A DNA stretch of 64,000 nucleotides. It comes from an uncultured Cardiobacterium sp. (lineage in GTDB: Bacteria; Pseudomonadota; Gammaproteobacteria; Cardiobacteriales; Cardiobacteriaceae). The stretch is from the NCBI RefSeq assembly GCF_938028825.1, contig NZ_CALIZP010000022.1, positions 112,012 to 176,011 on the forward strand. The letters run 5' to 3'. Positions 35,857 through 44,702 of this stretch are shown here, in pieces (the stretch's first letter is position 1; the number at the start of each line of letters is the position of its first letter). The notes beneath the pieces are model-generated. The model did not search any database. It worked only from the letters and a program-made list of their open reading frames with translations, and was not told the DNA's origin. The position numbers and the translations under genes were made by a program.

Positions 35857-36644
35857 AAGAAGAAAAAGAACGCATCCAGAAATGGCTGGCCGCGCGCGGC
35901 CACGGCTCGCGCCGCGCAATCGAAGGCTGGATCCGCGACGGCCGCCTCAAAGTGAACGGCAAACCCGCCGTCATCGGCCAGCCCGTCAGCGGACAGGAAC
36001 GCTTCAGCCTGGATGGCCACCCGCTGCACACCTCACCCGAACGCGAAACCCCGCGCCAAATCCTGATGTACCACAAACCGCCGGGCGAAATCTGCACCCG
36101 CCGCGACCCCGAAGGCCGCCGCAGCGTCTTCGACCGCCTGCCGAAAATACGGCAGGGCCGCTGGGTCAGCATCGGCCGCCTCGACCTCAACACCGCCGGC
36201 CTCCTGCTTTTCACCAACGACGGTGCCCTCGCCCACTGCCTGATGCACCCCGGTAGCGAAATCCCGCGCGAATACTGGGTGCGCGTCGCCGGTGATGTCA
36301 GCGAGAGCACCCTGGAAGCGCTGCGCCACGGCCTCGAACTCGAAGACGGCTTCGCCAGATTCGACGACATCGTGCCGCTGCAAGCCCTGCACGAAGACGA
36401 CAGCCAGTACAACCGCTATTTCAGCGTTACCCTCAAAGAAGGCCGCAACCGCGAAGTGCGCCGCCTGTGGGAAGCCGTCGGCTGCCGGGTCAGCCGCCTG
36501 AAACGCATCCGCTTCGGCAACCTCTACCTGCCGAAAGAGCTCGCACAAGGCCGCTACCGCCTGCTTACCCCCGGCGAAACCAACGCCCTGCTCGAACCGC
36601 TGCGCCAGAAAAAAGGCCCTGCCCGCACCCCGGGCCCGCGCTGA
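35853..36644 (+). CDS. rluB: 23S rRNA pseudouridine synthase RluB
   Basis: 263 residues. An N-terminal S4 RNA-binding domain (ERIQKWLAARGHGSRRAIEGW) is followed by the RsuA-family catalytic domain with YHKPPGEICTRRDPEGR and GRLDLNTAGLLLFTNDG, whose Asp (near 110) is the catalytic residue. RluB modifies U2605 of 23S rRNA in E. coli. scpB-rluB pairing is common in proteobacteria. RluF/RsuA are less likely given this context and length. Confidence 0.92.
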   Translation: MKEEKERIQKWLAARGHGSRRAIEGWIRDGRLKVNGKPAVIGQPVSGQERFSLDGHPLHTSPERETPRQILMYHKPPGEICTRRDPEGRRSVFDRLPKIRQGRWVSIGRLDLNTAGLLLFTNDGALAHCLMHPGSEIPREYWVRVAGDVSESTLEALRHGLELEDGFARFDDIVPLQALHEDDSQYNRYFSVTLKEGRNREVRRLWEAVGCRVSRLKRIRFGNLYLPKELAQGRYRLLTPGETNALLEPLRQKKGPARTPGPR

Positions 36645-36719
36645 AAACGCGTAACGCCCCTGCTTGGCAGCCTTTCACATACAGGCCAATCCATCTCCCA
36701 ACTATCCAAAGGAAATATC

Positions 36720-37241
36720 ATGAAAAAACACCACATCCTGCTGCTGTGCGCCGCCATACCTGCCCTCGCTGCCGCCAACAACATCAGCGAAGCGCAAATC
36801 ACCGGACGCTGGCAATGCGTTACTGAATACCCGGGCGACGCCATCATCGCCACCACAGACGACACCGTGACACTGCACGCCGATCACCGTGCCGAAAACG
36901 CAGGAAAATACACATTCCGCGTGCAAAATCTGACCTTCCGCTACACACAGCCTTCGTACGGCAGCTGGAAACTGGATGGCGACACACTCAGCCTGACCTG
37001 GCGGGACGACCCGCTTACCCCGGCCCATGATCCGGAAATACAAAAACTGATCACAACCAAAGCAAAGGTGCGTGAATTGGAACAAGAAATTGCCGCCATC
37101 CTCAAACCGGATGAAAACACCGAGGTGGACGCCAATATCGTCCTGCGTGTTGACAGCATTGAAGGCAACACCATGCGGCAAACCCAACTGGAACGCGCCG
37201 GTGGGCCGGAAATGGCTAAAACCATCTGCACACGCCTGTAA
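36720..37241 (+). CDS. Secreted hypothetical protein
   Basis: 173 residues with a clear signal peptide (MKKHHILLLCAAIPALAAA). The mature part begins with ITGRWQCVTEYPGD and YGSWKLDGDTLSLTWRDD, a pattern seen in lipocalin-like small beta proteins where a WxxW-type strand opens the barrel. A helical segment of charged residues follows, and a Cys near the end (KTICTRL) could pair with the Cys after the first strand. AAGGAA precedes the ATG. I do not recognise the family. It stands alone between rluB and a DUF4261 gene. Confidence 0.75.
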   Translation: MKKHHILLLCAAIPALAAANNISEAQITGRWQCVTEYPGDAIIATTDDTVTLHADHRAENAGKYTFRVQNLTFRYTQPSYGSWKLDGDTLSLTWRDDPLTPAHDPEIQKLITTKAKVRELEQEIAAILKPDENTEVDANIVLRVDSIEGNTMRQTQLERAGGPEMAKTICTRL

Positions 37242-37353
37242 AAAAGAACCGGCGACCATCCGCCTGGCGCGAACCCGGTAACGACGCCGCTTGGCGGGCG
37301 CCCTAAACCCGGCAACCATCCCGCCGACAATTCCCATACAACCGGAGAACCCC

Positions 37354-38118
37354 ATGCGACACGCCCAGGGCTTCGTCCTGCTCAAAGAAAACCGCTACGA
37401 CCCCGCCCGCATTCTTGCCGCCCTGCAACGCGACTGGGGCATCGTGCCCGATGCCGACGGCACACTGAGCGTTTCGGAAACTACGCTGATGTTCAACGTC
37501 AACGGCCTGCTCTGCTCGGTGGCGCTGATGCCTGCGCCCGTTCCCGGCGGTGAAGCCGAACGGGTCGCGCTGAATGCCGCCTTCCACTATTGCCGCTGGG
37601 ATGCTGTCGGGGCTGCACGCCGGCATCAGGCGCATCTGCTGGTCGTGGTCATGCCGCTTGGCGGCGATGCCGCGAACCCCGTTGCGGTAATGAGCCTGTA
37701 CAGCAAACTCGTCTGCGCCTGCCTCCACGATGACAACGCCCTCGGCGTGTACACCTCCGGCACCGTCTTCGCCCCCACTTTTTACCGCGATGCCTGCGAC
37801 GGCCTGCGCCACGGTAAGCTGCCCGTCATGGCGTGGATTTTTATCGGCGTGTACTACCTGCACGACGAAGACGGCAGCAATGCCTACACCATCGGCCTGG
37901 AACAGTTCGGCAAAATGGAGCTGGAAATCCTCGCCAGCCGCCACGACGTGAGCGAGTTGCACGTTTTTTTGTGCAGCATCTGCGATTACCTCATCGCCAA
38001 CGATGTAACCCTACGCGACGGCGAAACCATCGGCTTCAGCGAAGACGAAAAACTGGCGATTACCCGCTCGCCGCGCGTCGCCGGTGTTGCCGCAGAAACG
38101 CTGAAAATCGCCTATTGA
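37354..38118 (+). CDS. DUF4261 domain protein
   Basis: 254 residues resembling the DUF4261 family: N-terminal FVLLKENRYDPARILAALQRDWGI, central HLLVVVMPLGGDAANPVAVM and C-terminal TIGLEQFGKMELEILASRHDVSEL followed by DYLIANDVTLRDGETIGFSEDEK. No signal peptide, so cytosolic. GGAGA before ATG 37354 fixes the start; a longer frame from 37291 lacks a site. Function of the family is not established. Confidence 0.7.
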   Translation: MRHAQGFVLLKENRYDPARILAALQRDWGIVPDADGTLSVSETTLMFNVNGLLCSVALMPAPVPGGEAERVALNAAFHYCRWDAVGAARRHQAHLLVVVMPLGGDAANPVAVMSLYSKLVCACLHDDNALGVYTSGTVFAPTFYRDACDGLRHGKLPVMAWIFIGVYYLHDEDGSNAYTIGLEQFGKMELEILASRHDVSELHVFLCSICDYLIANDVTLRDGETIGFSEDEKLAITRSPRVAGVAAETLKIAY

Positions 38119-38124
38119 GCCGCT

Positions 38125-38502
38125 TCATGCCTGATAAAACTCAATCGGCAGCCCGTCCGGGTCCTTGATAAAGAAGAACGGTTTGCCGGTGTATTCGTCG
38201 ATGCGCACCGCTTCGCAGGCGACGCCTTTCGCCTGCAACGCCGCCCGCTGTGCGGCCACGTCGTCCACCGCGAAGGCGAGATGGCGCAGGCCGCAGGCTT
38301 CCGGGCTGTTCGCGCGTGGCGGCGGGGCGGGGAAGGAAAAGAGTTCGAGCAGGTAGTGCCCGCCGCTGCCGAGATCGAGTTTCCACGAATCGCGCGCGGC
38401 GCGGTAGTGCTCGGCGAGTATTTCCAGCCCCAGGATTTCGGTGTAAAAGCGCTTGCTGCGCGCGTAGTCGGCGGCAATCAGCGCCACATGGTGCATTTTC
38501 AT
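38125..38502 (-). CDS. gloA2: YaeR-type glyoxalase I-like metalloprotein
   Basis: 125 residues of the vicinal-oxygen-chelate fold: HHVALIAADYARSKRFYTEIL, YRAARDSWKLDLGSGGHYLLELFSF, PEACGLRHLAFAVDDV and PFFFIKDPDGLPIEFYQ. It matches E. coli YaeR closely along its length. The metal-binding His/Glu set is present. Substrate is unknown in the family; it is not the main glyoxalase I. Start 38502 has a G-rich ribosome site. The gene is divergent from bamA across about 130 bases. Confidence 0.87.
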   Translation of the reverse strand: MKMHHVALIAADYARSKRFYTEILGLEILAEHYRAARDSWKLDLGSGGHYLLELFSFPAPPPRANSPEACGLRHLAFAVDDVAAQRAALQAKGVACEAVRIDEYTGKPFFFIKDPDGLPIEFYQA

Positions 38503-38629
38503 CGTCTTTCCCCCTGCTTGTGCAAAGCCGTGATTATGCCCGTTCCCTGCCCGCGCTTCATTGCCGCCTTTTCTGCCCTTTGTTATCATGCCGCCCTTCC
38601 AAATCAATCACATCCGGATGGTTTTTCCT

Positions 38630-40924
38630 ATGCGCAATTCGCTGAAAACGCAGGTTTTACCCTGTGCCGCAGCCCTGTTTTTGTCCCTTTCGGCGCAGGC
38701 CGAATCTTTCCGCGTCGCTGATATCCGTATTGAAGGGTTGCAGCGGATTTCCGCCGGTACGGTCTTCACGTATTTGCCCGTTACCGCCGGTGAGCAGTTT
38801 GATATGGCAAACAGCGCCCAGGCCATTGACGCGCTGTATAAATCCAACCTCTTCTCGCAAGTCCGCCTCGCCAGAGACGGCAATGTGCTGGTGGTGCAGG
38901 TGGAGGAATTCCCCGTCATCGCCGAGGTCAATCTCAAAGGCAACCGCGACCTGAAATCGGAGGATTTGCAAAAGGCGCTGTCCGCCGCCGGCATCAGCGA
39001 GGGGCAGGCGTATAACCCGCAGATGTTGCAGCAGCTGGTGCAGGAACTCACCGAGCAGTATCAGGCGCGCAGCAAGTACGCGGTGAAAATCGAGCCGAAG
39101 GTGCGCCAGCTGCCGCGCGGCCGCGTCGCCATTGATCTGGACATCAGCGAGGGCCGTTCCAGCCGCATCAAGCAGATCGACATCGTCGGCAACAAGATTT
39201 ACTCCGACAAGCAGCTCATTTCCCTCTTCGACACCTCGACGCCGCGCTGGAATTCCTGGCTGACCAAGTCGGATCAGTACGACCGCGACAAGCTGCAAGC
39301 GGATATTGATCGCCTCGAATCTTTCTACCGTGACCGGGGCTTCATGGATTTTGCCGTCACCTCGACGCAAGTCTCGCTCTCGCCCGACCGCAAATGGATT
39401 TATCTCACCATCAACGTGGACGAAGGCAAGGTGTACCGCGTCAAGGGCTACCAGTTGCAGGGCGACCTCATCGTGCCGCGCACCGAGCTGGAATCGCTCA
39501 TCACCTTCAAGCCGGGCGACCGCTACAACCGCAGCGAAGTGCGCAAAACCACCGACGCGCTGCGCACCCGCCTCGCCGACGAAGGCTACGCCCAGGCGCA
39601 GGTGAACATCGTGCCGAACGCCGACAAACTGAGCGGCGAAGTCGGCTTCGACATCCTCGTTACCCCCGGCATCAAAACCTACGTGCGGCAAATCGGCTTC
39701 ACCGGCAACACCAAGACCTACGACCGCGTCCTGCGCCGCGAACTGCGCCAGCAGGAAGCCAGCCTCTATTCCGGCTCCGATGTCGCCCGCTCGGAAGAGC
39801 GCCTGCGCCGCCTGCCGCAGGTGGAATCCCTCGAACAGTCCATCCACCCCGTGCCCGGCTCGCCCGACCAGGTGGATCTCGAATACAAAATCACCGAACG
39901 CAGCACCAGCAGCATCCAGGGCGGCGTCGGCTACGGACAAAGCAGCGGCGCACTCTTCAACCTCGAATACAACGACAACAACTTCCTCGGCACCGGCAAC
40001 ACCCTCGGCATCAACTTCGGCAAAAGCTCGTCCGAAGAACGCTACGGCTTCGACTTCACCGACCCCTATTTCACCGCCGACGGCGTCAGCATCAACTATG
40101 CCTTCGATTACAGCAAAACCAACTACCGCAAAGAGCGCCTCTCCGACTGGGCGGCGGACACCCTGGACGCCACCGTCACCTTCGGCTACCCGCTCACCGA
40201 ATACCAGAACGTCTATTTCGGCGGCGGCTACCGCACCCTGAAAATCAACACCGGCGACAACGTCGCGAGCGAAATCACCGACTACCTCGACAAAAAAGGC
40301 CGCCGCTACAAAGAAGGCGTGCTGACACTCGCGTGGAGCAAAGACACCCAGGACAACACCTACCTGCCGACTAAAGGCAGCCTGAACAAAATCAGCGGCG
40401 AAATCACCCTGCCCGGCGCGACCGACACCTACTACAAAATCGGCTACCGCAACCGCACCTATTTCCCGCTCAACGACGACAAAAGCCTCATCCTCGGCCT
40501 GCGCGGCGACATCGCCTACGGCGCCGGCTACGGCAAAACCGACGACCTGCCGTTCTACCGCCACTACTACGCGGGCGGCCTCACCACCGTGCGCGGTTTC
40601 GAGCACAGCTCGCTCGGCCCGCGTTACAGCAACGGCGACACCTCCGGCGGCGACTTCCGCACCGTCGGCGGCGTCGAGCTGATGACCCCGTGGAAAATCA
40701 GCGAAAAATCCAACAACGTCCGCGTCGGCACCTTCGTCGATTTCGGTAACGTGTACAGCAAAGTCGGCGACTTCGACCTCGGCGATTTCCGCTACTCCGG
40801 CGGCCTCTTCGTGCAGTGGATGTCGCCGCTCGGCCCGCTCAACCTCAGCTACGCCGTGCCGATCAAGAAAAAAGACGGCGACGAAAAAGAAGCCTTCCAG
40901 TTCAGCTTCGGCATGGGCTTCTGA
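38630..40924 (+). CDS. bamA: Outer membrane protein assembly factor BamA
   Basis: 764 residues. The signal peptide MRNSLKTQVLPCAAALFLSLSAQA is followed by five POTRA domains (first FRVADIRIEGLQRISAGTVF) and a C-terminal 16-strand barrel with VRGFEHSSLGPR (loop 6 VRGF motif) and the terminal aromatic FSFGMGF. It folds and inserts outer-membrane proteins. ATG 38630 is chosen for the signal peptide; 38618 is possible. It heads the bamA-skp-lpxD-fabZ-lpxA cluster. The usual upstream genes rseP and dxr are absent; the YaeR-like gene is there instead. Confidence 0.97.
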   Translation: MRNSLKTQVLPCAAALFLSLSAQAESFRVADIRIEGLQRISAGTVFTYLPVTAGEQFDMANSAQAIDALYKSNLFSQVRLARDGNVLVVQVEEFPVIAEVNLKGNRDLKSEDLQKALSAAGISEGQAYNPQMLQQLVQELTEQYQARSKYAVKIEPKVRQLPRGRVAIDLDISEGRSSRIKQIDIVGNKIYSDKQLISLFDTSTPRWNSWLTKSDQYDRDKLQADIDRLESFYRDRGFMDFAVTSTQVSLSPDRKWIYLTINVDEGKVYRVKGYQLQGDLIVPRTELESLITFKPGDRYNRSEVRKTTDALRTRLADEGYAQAQVNIVPNADKLSGEVGFDILVTPGIKTYVRQIGFTGNTKTYDRVLRRELRQQEASLYSGSDVARSEERLRRLPQVESLEQSIHPVPGSPDQVDLEYKITERSTSSIQGGVGYGQSSGALFNLEYNDNNFLGTGNTLGINFGKSSSEERYGFDFTDPYFTADGVSINYAFDYSKTNYRKERLSDWAADTLDATVTFGYPLTEYQNVYFGGGYRTLKINTGDNVASEITDYLDKKGRRYKEGVLTLAWSKDTQDNTYLPTKGSLNKISGEITLPGATDTYYKIGYRNRTYFPLNDDKSLILGLRGDIAYGAGYGKTDDLPFYRHYYAGGLTTVRGFEHSSLGPRYSNGDTSGGDFRTVGGVELMTPWKISEKSNNVRVGTFVDFGNVYSKVGDFDLGDFRYSGGLFVQWMSPLGPLNLSYAVPIKKKDGDEKEAFQFSFGMGF

Positions 40925-40973
40925 CCCCACCCGCCGCCGCACGGACGACGCGGCATCACCCATCGGCCACACC

Positions 40974-41687
40974 ATGAAAATACTACCGCTGGCGGCACTC
41001 CTCGCCCTCGCCGCCGCCCTGCCCGCTGCCGCCGCCGAAACCGCCCCGGCAGCCACCCCCGCCGCAAACGGCAACACCACCCCGCCTGCCGCCGCAAGCG
41101 GGGCAAACAGCGGCGACAGCAACACCGCCACCCCCGCTGCAAGCGGGGCAGATGGCAATGACTACAACGCCGCTACGGCCGTCCCCGCCGCAAGCGGGGC
41201 AAAGACCGCTGAAACCGTCCCGGCCACCGCCGCCGTTGACCCCGCCGACCTGCGTATCGGCTTCGTCAACTTCCGCCGCATCATGGCCGCCGCACCGCAG
41301 CGCGACGAAATCAACGAACGCCTCGAACGCGAATTCGGCGTCGAGCGCGACGCCCTCTTGCAGGCGCAGAGCGAATTGCGCGACATGGAGCGCCGCCTCG
41401 AAACCACCCGCCACGGCGATGCCTACAACGAACTCGAACGCCAGGTCATCAACAAGCGCCGCGACGTCAGCCGCCGCGACAGCGACTACCGCGACAACAT
41501 CAACGTCCGCCGCAACGAAGAAATGGCCAAGCTGCAAAAAATGATCGGCGACGAAATCCTCACCCATGCCAAAGAAGCGGGCTACGACATCATCCTCAAC
41601 GACATCGGCGTCTTCTACGTCAGCGAACGCGCCGACCTCAGCCCGCTCATCATCCGGCGACTGCAAAACAAGGCAGGAACACCATGA
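40974..41687 (+). CDS. skp: Periplasmic chaperone Skp/OmpH with an Ala/Thr/Ser-rich insert
   Basis: 237 residues. Signal peptide MKILPLAALLALAAALPAAAA. Residues about 22-88 are a low-complexity Ala/Pro/Thr/Gly/Asn stretch containing PAASGA-type repeats, whose DNA repeats CCGCxGCAAGCGGGGCA three times. The Skp domain proper begins RIGFVNFRRIMAAAPQRDEIN with the coiled-coil tentacles (ELRDMERRLETTR) and ends AKEAGYDIILNDIGVFYVS. The insert makes it about 65 residues longer than usual Skp. It chaperones outer-membrane proteins towards BamA, encoded just upstream. It overlaps lpxD by four bases. Confidence 0.92.
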   Translation: MKILPLAALLALAAALPAAAAETAPAATPAANGNTTPPAAASGANSGDSNTATPAASGADGNDYNAATAVPAASGAKTAETVPATAAVDPADLRIGFVNFRRIMAAAPQRDEINERLEREFGVERDALLQAQSELRDMERRLETTRHGDAYNELERQVINKRRDVSRRDSDYRDNINVRRNEEMAKLQKMIGDEILTHAKEAGYDIILNDIGVFYVSERADLSPLIIRRLQNKAGTP

Positions 41688-42658
41688 AAACCAACGCAGG
41701 CGACCTCGCCGCCCGTCTCGGCGGCACCCTCCACGGCGACCCCGCCACCCCCATTTGCGGCGTCGGCACCTTGCAAGACGGGCAAGCGGGCGAAATCGGC
41801 TTCCTCGCCGACGCGCACTACCGTCCCTACCTGGCGACGAGCCGCCTCGCCGCCGTCCTCGTCGGCGAAGCCTGCCCAGAAGCCCCGATGACGCAAATCA
41901 TCGTCAGCGACGTCAAACGCGCCTGGCGCCTCCTCGCCGACGACTTCGCCCCACCCCCGCCGCCGCCCGTCATCTCGCCGCAGGCACACATTGCCCCCGA
42001 TGCCGTCATCGGAAAAAACGTCGGCATCGGTGCCGGTGCCGTCATCGGTGCGGGCGCGCACATCGGCGACGGCTGCCGCATCGCCCCGCTCGCCTACCTC
42101 GCGGCCGGCGTCAGCATCGGCGCAGACAGCCGCATCGGCTCCGGCGTACGCATCCTCGAAAATACAACCATCGGCGCGCGCGCCAATATCCTCGCCAACG
42201 CCGTCATCGGCGAGCGCGGCTTCGGCAACAACTTTGAAGACGGCCGCTGGCTGCCCGTCGCCCAGCTCGGCGGGGTGCGCATCGGCGATGACGTCGAAAT
42301 CGGCGCCTGCACCACCATCGACCGGGGCGCGGTCAGCGACACCGTTATCGGCAACGGCGTCAAACTCGACAACCACATCCAGATCGGGCATAACGTCCAC
42401 ATCGGCGACCACACCGTCATCGCCGGTTCTGCCGTGATTGCCGGCTCTGTCACCTTCGGCAAATACTGCGTCGTCGGCGGTGCCTGCGTTTTCACCGGCC
42501 ACATCACCATCTGCGACGGCGCCCAATTCACCGGACACTCCTCCATCAGCAAAAGCATCCACCAGCCGGGTGCCTACTCCTCCGGCATCCCGGCCATGCC
42601 CGCGTTGCAATGGAAAAAATTCTTCGCCAAACTCAAATTCCTAGCCAAAGAAAAGTGA
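41684..42658 (+). CDS. lpxD: UDP-3-O-(3-hydroxyacyl)glucosamine N-acyltransferase
   Basis: 324-residue trimeric left-handed beta-helix acyltransferase, third step of lipid A synthesis. The N-terminal uridine-binding domain (LAARLGGTLHGDP, IGFLADAHYRPYLATSRLAAVLV) is followed by hexapeptide repeats, the signature GFGNNFEDGRW and VEIGACTTIDRGA, and the catalytic histidine in HIQIGHNVHIGD. A run of prolines (PPPPPP) lies between the domains. It overlaps skp and is followed by fabZ after 7 bases. Confidence 0.96.
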   Translation: MKTNAGDLAARLGGTLHGDPATPICGVGTLQDGQAGEIGFLADAHYRPYLATSRLAAVLVGEACPEAPMTQIIVSDVKRAWRLLADDFAPPPPPPVISPQAHIAPDAVIGKNVGIGAGAVIGAGAHIGDGCRIAPLAYLAAGVSIGADSRIGSGVRILENTTIGARANILANAVIGERGFGNNFEDGRWLPVAQLGGVRIGDDVEIGACTTIDRGAVSDTVIGNGVKLDNHIQIGHNVHIGDHTVIAGSAVIAGSVTFGKYCVVGGACVFTGHITICDGAQFTGHSSISKSIHQPGAYSSGIPAMPALQWKKFFAKLKFLAKEK

Positions 42659-42665
42659 GCCCGCT

Positions 42666-43139
42666 ATGCACCCCACCATCATGGATATCGAAGAAATCCG
42701 CCGCTACCTGCCGCACCGCTACCCCTTCCTGCTGATAGACCGCGTCACCGACATCGAAGTTGGCAAATACATCAAAGCCATCAAAAACGTCAGTGCTAAC
42801 GAACCCTTCTTTCAGGGACACTTCCCCGGTAAAGCCGTCATGCCCGGCGTACTGGTCATCGAGGCCATGGCGCAAGCCGCCGGCATCCTCGGCGTAAAAA
42901 GCGGCCGTAAAGAACTCGGCCTGCCCGACATCCCCGAAGAAGACAACATCTACTTCTTCGTCGGCATTGACAAAGCCCGCTTCCGCAAAACCGTTGTCCC
43001 CGGCGACCAACTGCATTTCGACATCAACATTATCCGCTCACGGCGTGGCATCTGGTCATTTAACGCCGAAGCGCACGTAGACGACAAACTCGTTTGCGAA
43101 GCGGAAATCATGTGTACCACTGCAGGCAGAGGAGGATAA
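42666..43139 (+). CDS. fabZ: 3-hydroxyacyl-ACP dehydratase FabZ
   Basis: 157-residue hot-dog-fold dehydratase of fatty acid elongation. The starting YLPHRYPFLLIDRVTD holds the conserved region, and the catalytic His and Glu lie in GHFPGKAVMPGVLVIEAMAQ. C-terminal FRKTVVPGDQLHFDI is typical. It competes with LpxA/LpxC for hydroxymyristoyl-ACP, so its place between lpxD and lpxA is functional and conserved. Confidence 0.97.
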   Translation: MHPTIMDIEEIRRYLPHRYPFLLIDRVTDIEVGKYIKAIKNVSANEPFFQGHFPGKAVMPGVLVIEAMAQAAGILGVKSGRKELGLPDIPEEDNIYFFVGIDKARFRKTVVPGDQLHFDINIIRSRRGIWSFNAEAHVDDKLVCEAEIMCTTAGRGG

Positions 43140-43141
43140 AC

Positions 43142-43918
43142 ATGATCCACCCAACCGCCATCATCGACCCCAAAGCCGAACTCGCGCCGGACGTCAATAT
43201 CGGTGCATACAGCGTCATCGGCGCAGACGTGCACATTGACAGCGGCACCACCATCGCCCCGCACGTTGTCATCGAAGGCCCGACCCGCATCGGCAAAAAC
43301 AACCACATCTACCCCTTCGCCTCGCTGGGTGCCGCACCACAGGACAAAAAATACGGCGGCGAAGCGACCACCCTGCACATCGGCGACAACAACACCATCC
43401 GCGAATACACCACCTTCAACCGGGGCACCGTGCAGGACATTGGGACCACCATTCTCGGCAACGACAACTGGATCATGGCCTACGTCCACCTCGCGCATGA
43501 CTGCGTCATTGGCAACGACACCACCTTCGCCAACAACGTTACCCTCGCCGGCCATGTCCACATCGAAGACCATGTCGTCATGGGCGGCTTCGCGCTGGTG
43601 TACCAGTTCGTGCACATCGGCGCCTACACCATGGTCGGCTACTGCGCGGGGGTCAAACAAAACGTCGCGCCTTACTCGCTTGTGGTCGAATCCCCGGCGC
43701 GCATCGCGGGCATCAATCTCGAAGGGCTGAAACGCCACCATTTCAGCGCCGAAGACATCGCCATGATCAAGCGCTGCCACCACCATCTCTACCAGGAAAA
43801 CCTGCTGCTGGACGAAGCGCGCGAGAAAATCAACGCCCTTGCCGCCGAATCCGCCCCGGCGGAAAAAATCGCCACCTTCCTCAACAACATGGTCGGCAAA
43901 CGCGGCCTGACCCGCTGA
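43142..43918 (+). CDS. lpxA: UDP-N-acetylglucosamine O-acyltransferase
   Basis: 258-residue left-handed beta-helix enzyme, first step of lipid A synthesis. MIHPTAIIDPKAELAPDVNIG begins the hexapeptide coil; the catalytic His lies in YVHLAHDCVIGND, followed by GFALVYQFVHIGAYTMVGYCAGV and the C-terminal helical part. GGAGG precedes ATG 43142. lpxB, which often follows, is absent; a terminator closes the operon. Confidence 0.97.
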   Translation: MIHPTAIIDPKAELAPDVNIGAYSVIGADVHIDSGTTIAPHVVIEGPTRIGKNNHIYPFASLGAAPQDKKYGGEATTLHIGDNNTIREYTTFNRGTVQDIGTTILGNDNWIMAYVHLAHDCVIGNDTTFANNVTLAGHVHIEDHVVMGGFALVYQFVHIGAYTMVGYCAGVKQNVAPYSLVVESPARIAGINLEGLKRHHFSAEDIAMIKRCHHHLYQENLLLDEAREKINALAAESAPAEKIATFLNNMVGKRGLTR

Positions 43919-43930
43919 AACAGCCACGGC

Positions 43931-43960
43931 AAAAGCCCGCCGGCAAACGGCGGGCTTTTT
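43931..43960 (+). terminator. Terminator of the bamA-lpxA operon
   Basis: AAAGCCCGCCG / CGGCGGGCTTT stem with a five-base loop and T-run, 13 bases after lpxA. Its last T residues abut the repeat element that begins at 43961. Confidence 0.9.
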
Positions 43961-44033
43961 TATAGCCGTTTCAGGCAGAAGTGATGCGGTGTTGGCAGGG
44001 TTTGCCCATACCGCTTCTATTGAAACGACTATA
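43961..44033. repeat. Inverted-repeat element (TATAG...CTATA family), short form
   Basis: 73 bp with terminal repeats TATAGCCGTTTCA and TGAAACGACTATA. Read on the minus strand, its inner part GCCAACACCGCATCACTTCT matches the right half of the 106-bp element at 63319, so this is an internally deleted copy. TA at both ends suggests TA target sites. Confidence 0.65.
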
Positions 44034-44293
44034 TAGTGATTTCATCTAAGAATATGACAGCTAAATATCGTCATTCCTGCGAAAGCGGGAATCCAGATTC
44101 TTTATATAAATCAATATGTTCTTGTTCTATTTACTTGAATTTTCTACCTACGGCAGAAATGATAATTCTGTACTATTTCCAGCTTGATCCACTATAAAAA
44201 CCTGCCGCAGGGTGGCGGTCGCCCGCCGCAGCAATGCAAATGGCGGGTTGATGCCCGCCTTGCGTCATTATCTTTTTCAGCGGTTTGTCTATA
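44034..44293. other. AT-rich intergenic region between lpxA and the lysozyme-inhibitor gene
   Basis: No gene seen. It contains a 20-bp palindrome (44073-44092) and, at 44242-44259, a GGCGGG/CCCGCC hairpin that may terminate the minus-strand mliC transcript, although its T-run is poor. The stretch 44034-44200 is notably AT-rich for this chromosome. Confidence 0.6.
44073..44092. repeat. dRS3-like 20-bp palindromic repeat
   Basis: ATTCCTGCGAAAGCGGGAAT, close to the ATTCCC-N8-GGGAAT pattern of neisserial dRS3 repeats and similar to palindromes widespread in proteobacteria. Only one copy was noticed in the window. Confidence 0.5.
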
Positions 44294-44692
44294 TCAGGGG
44301 CGGCAGCCGCTCATGAGGATGTCGGCTGAGGCCGGGCGGGCGAGGACGGCCTGTTTGCCGTCGCTGTGGAAGGCGAGCTGGCCGTTTTCAAAGGTGGCGG
44401 GGTTGTTGCCGGGGCGCGCTTCCAGGGTTTGTTCGCCGCCTGCGTAGCGCACTTGCAGGCGCGCTTTGCTGCTGTCGGCGTAGCGCACGGTGAGGTCGCC
44501 TTCGTTGCAGTGCCAGTTGTCCCACTGGTTGGTGATGGGCAGGTCGAGCTGGCGGGGCGTGTGCTGGTATTCGGGCAGTTCGTCCGATGTTTCGCTTTCC
44601 AGGGTGATGTGTGGCGGGGTTGGGTTGCCGCTGCCGCAGGCGGTGAGCAGCAGGGAGAGAATAAGGACGGGGGCGAGTTGTTTGTTGTTCAT
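44294..44692 (-). CDS. MliC-like lysozyme-inhibitor lipoprotein
   Basis: 132 residues with lipoprotein signal MNNKQLAPVLILSLLLTAC and lipidation at Cys19. The mature domain shows the MliC pattern: a Cys then an acidic turn (WHCNEGDLTVRYADSS), a GGEQTLEARPG strand, FENGQLAFHSDGKQAVLA and a final Cys (ILMSGCRP) for the disulfide. MliC proteins inhibit C-type host lysozyme at the outer membrane. AAAGGAA precedes ATG 44692. It is the last gene of the transglycosylase operon, 10 bases after slt. The assignment is by pattern only. Confidence 0.65.
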   Translation of the reverse strand: MNNKQLAPVLILSLLLTACGSGNPTPPHITLESETSDELPEYQHTPRQLDLPITNQWDNWHCNEGDLTVRYADSSKARLQVRYAGGEQTLEARPGNNPATFENGQLAFHSDGKQAVLARPASADILMSGCRP

Positions 44693-44702
44693 GGCTGTTC
44701 CT

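Noticed and set aside
44073..44092. DNA uptake sequence
   Set aside because: A single palindrome of the dRS3 type; no short motif recurs across the window at the density expected for uptake sequences.
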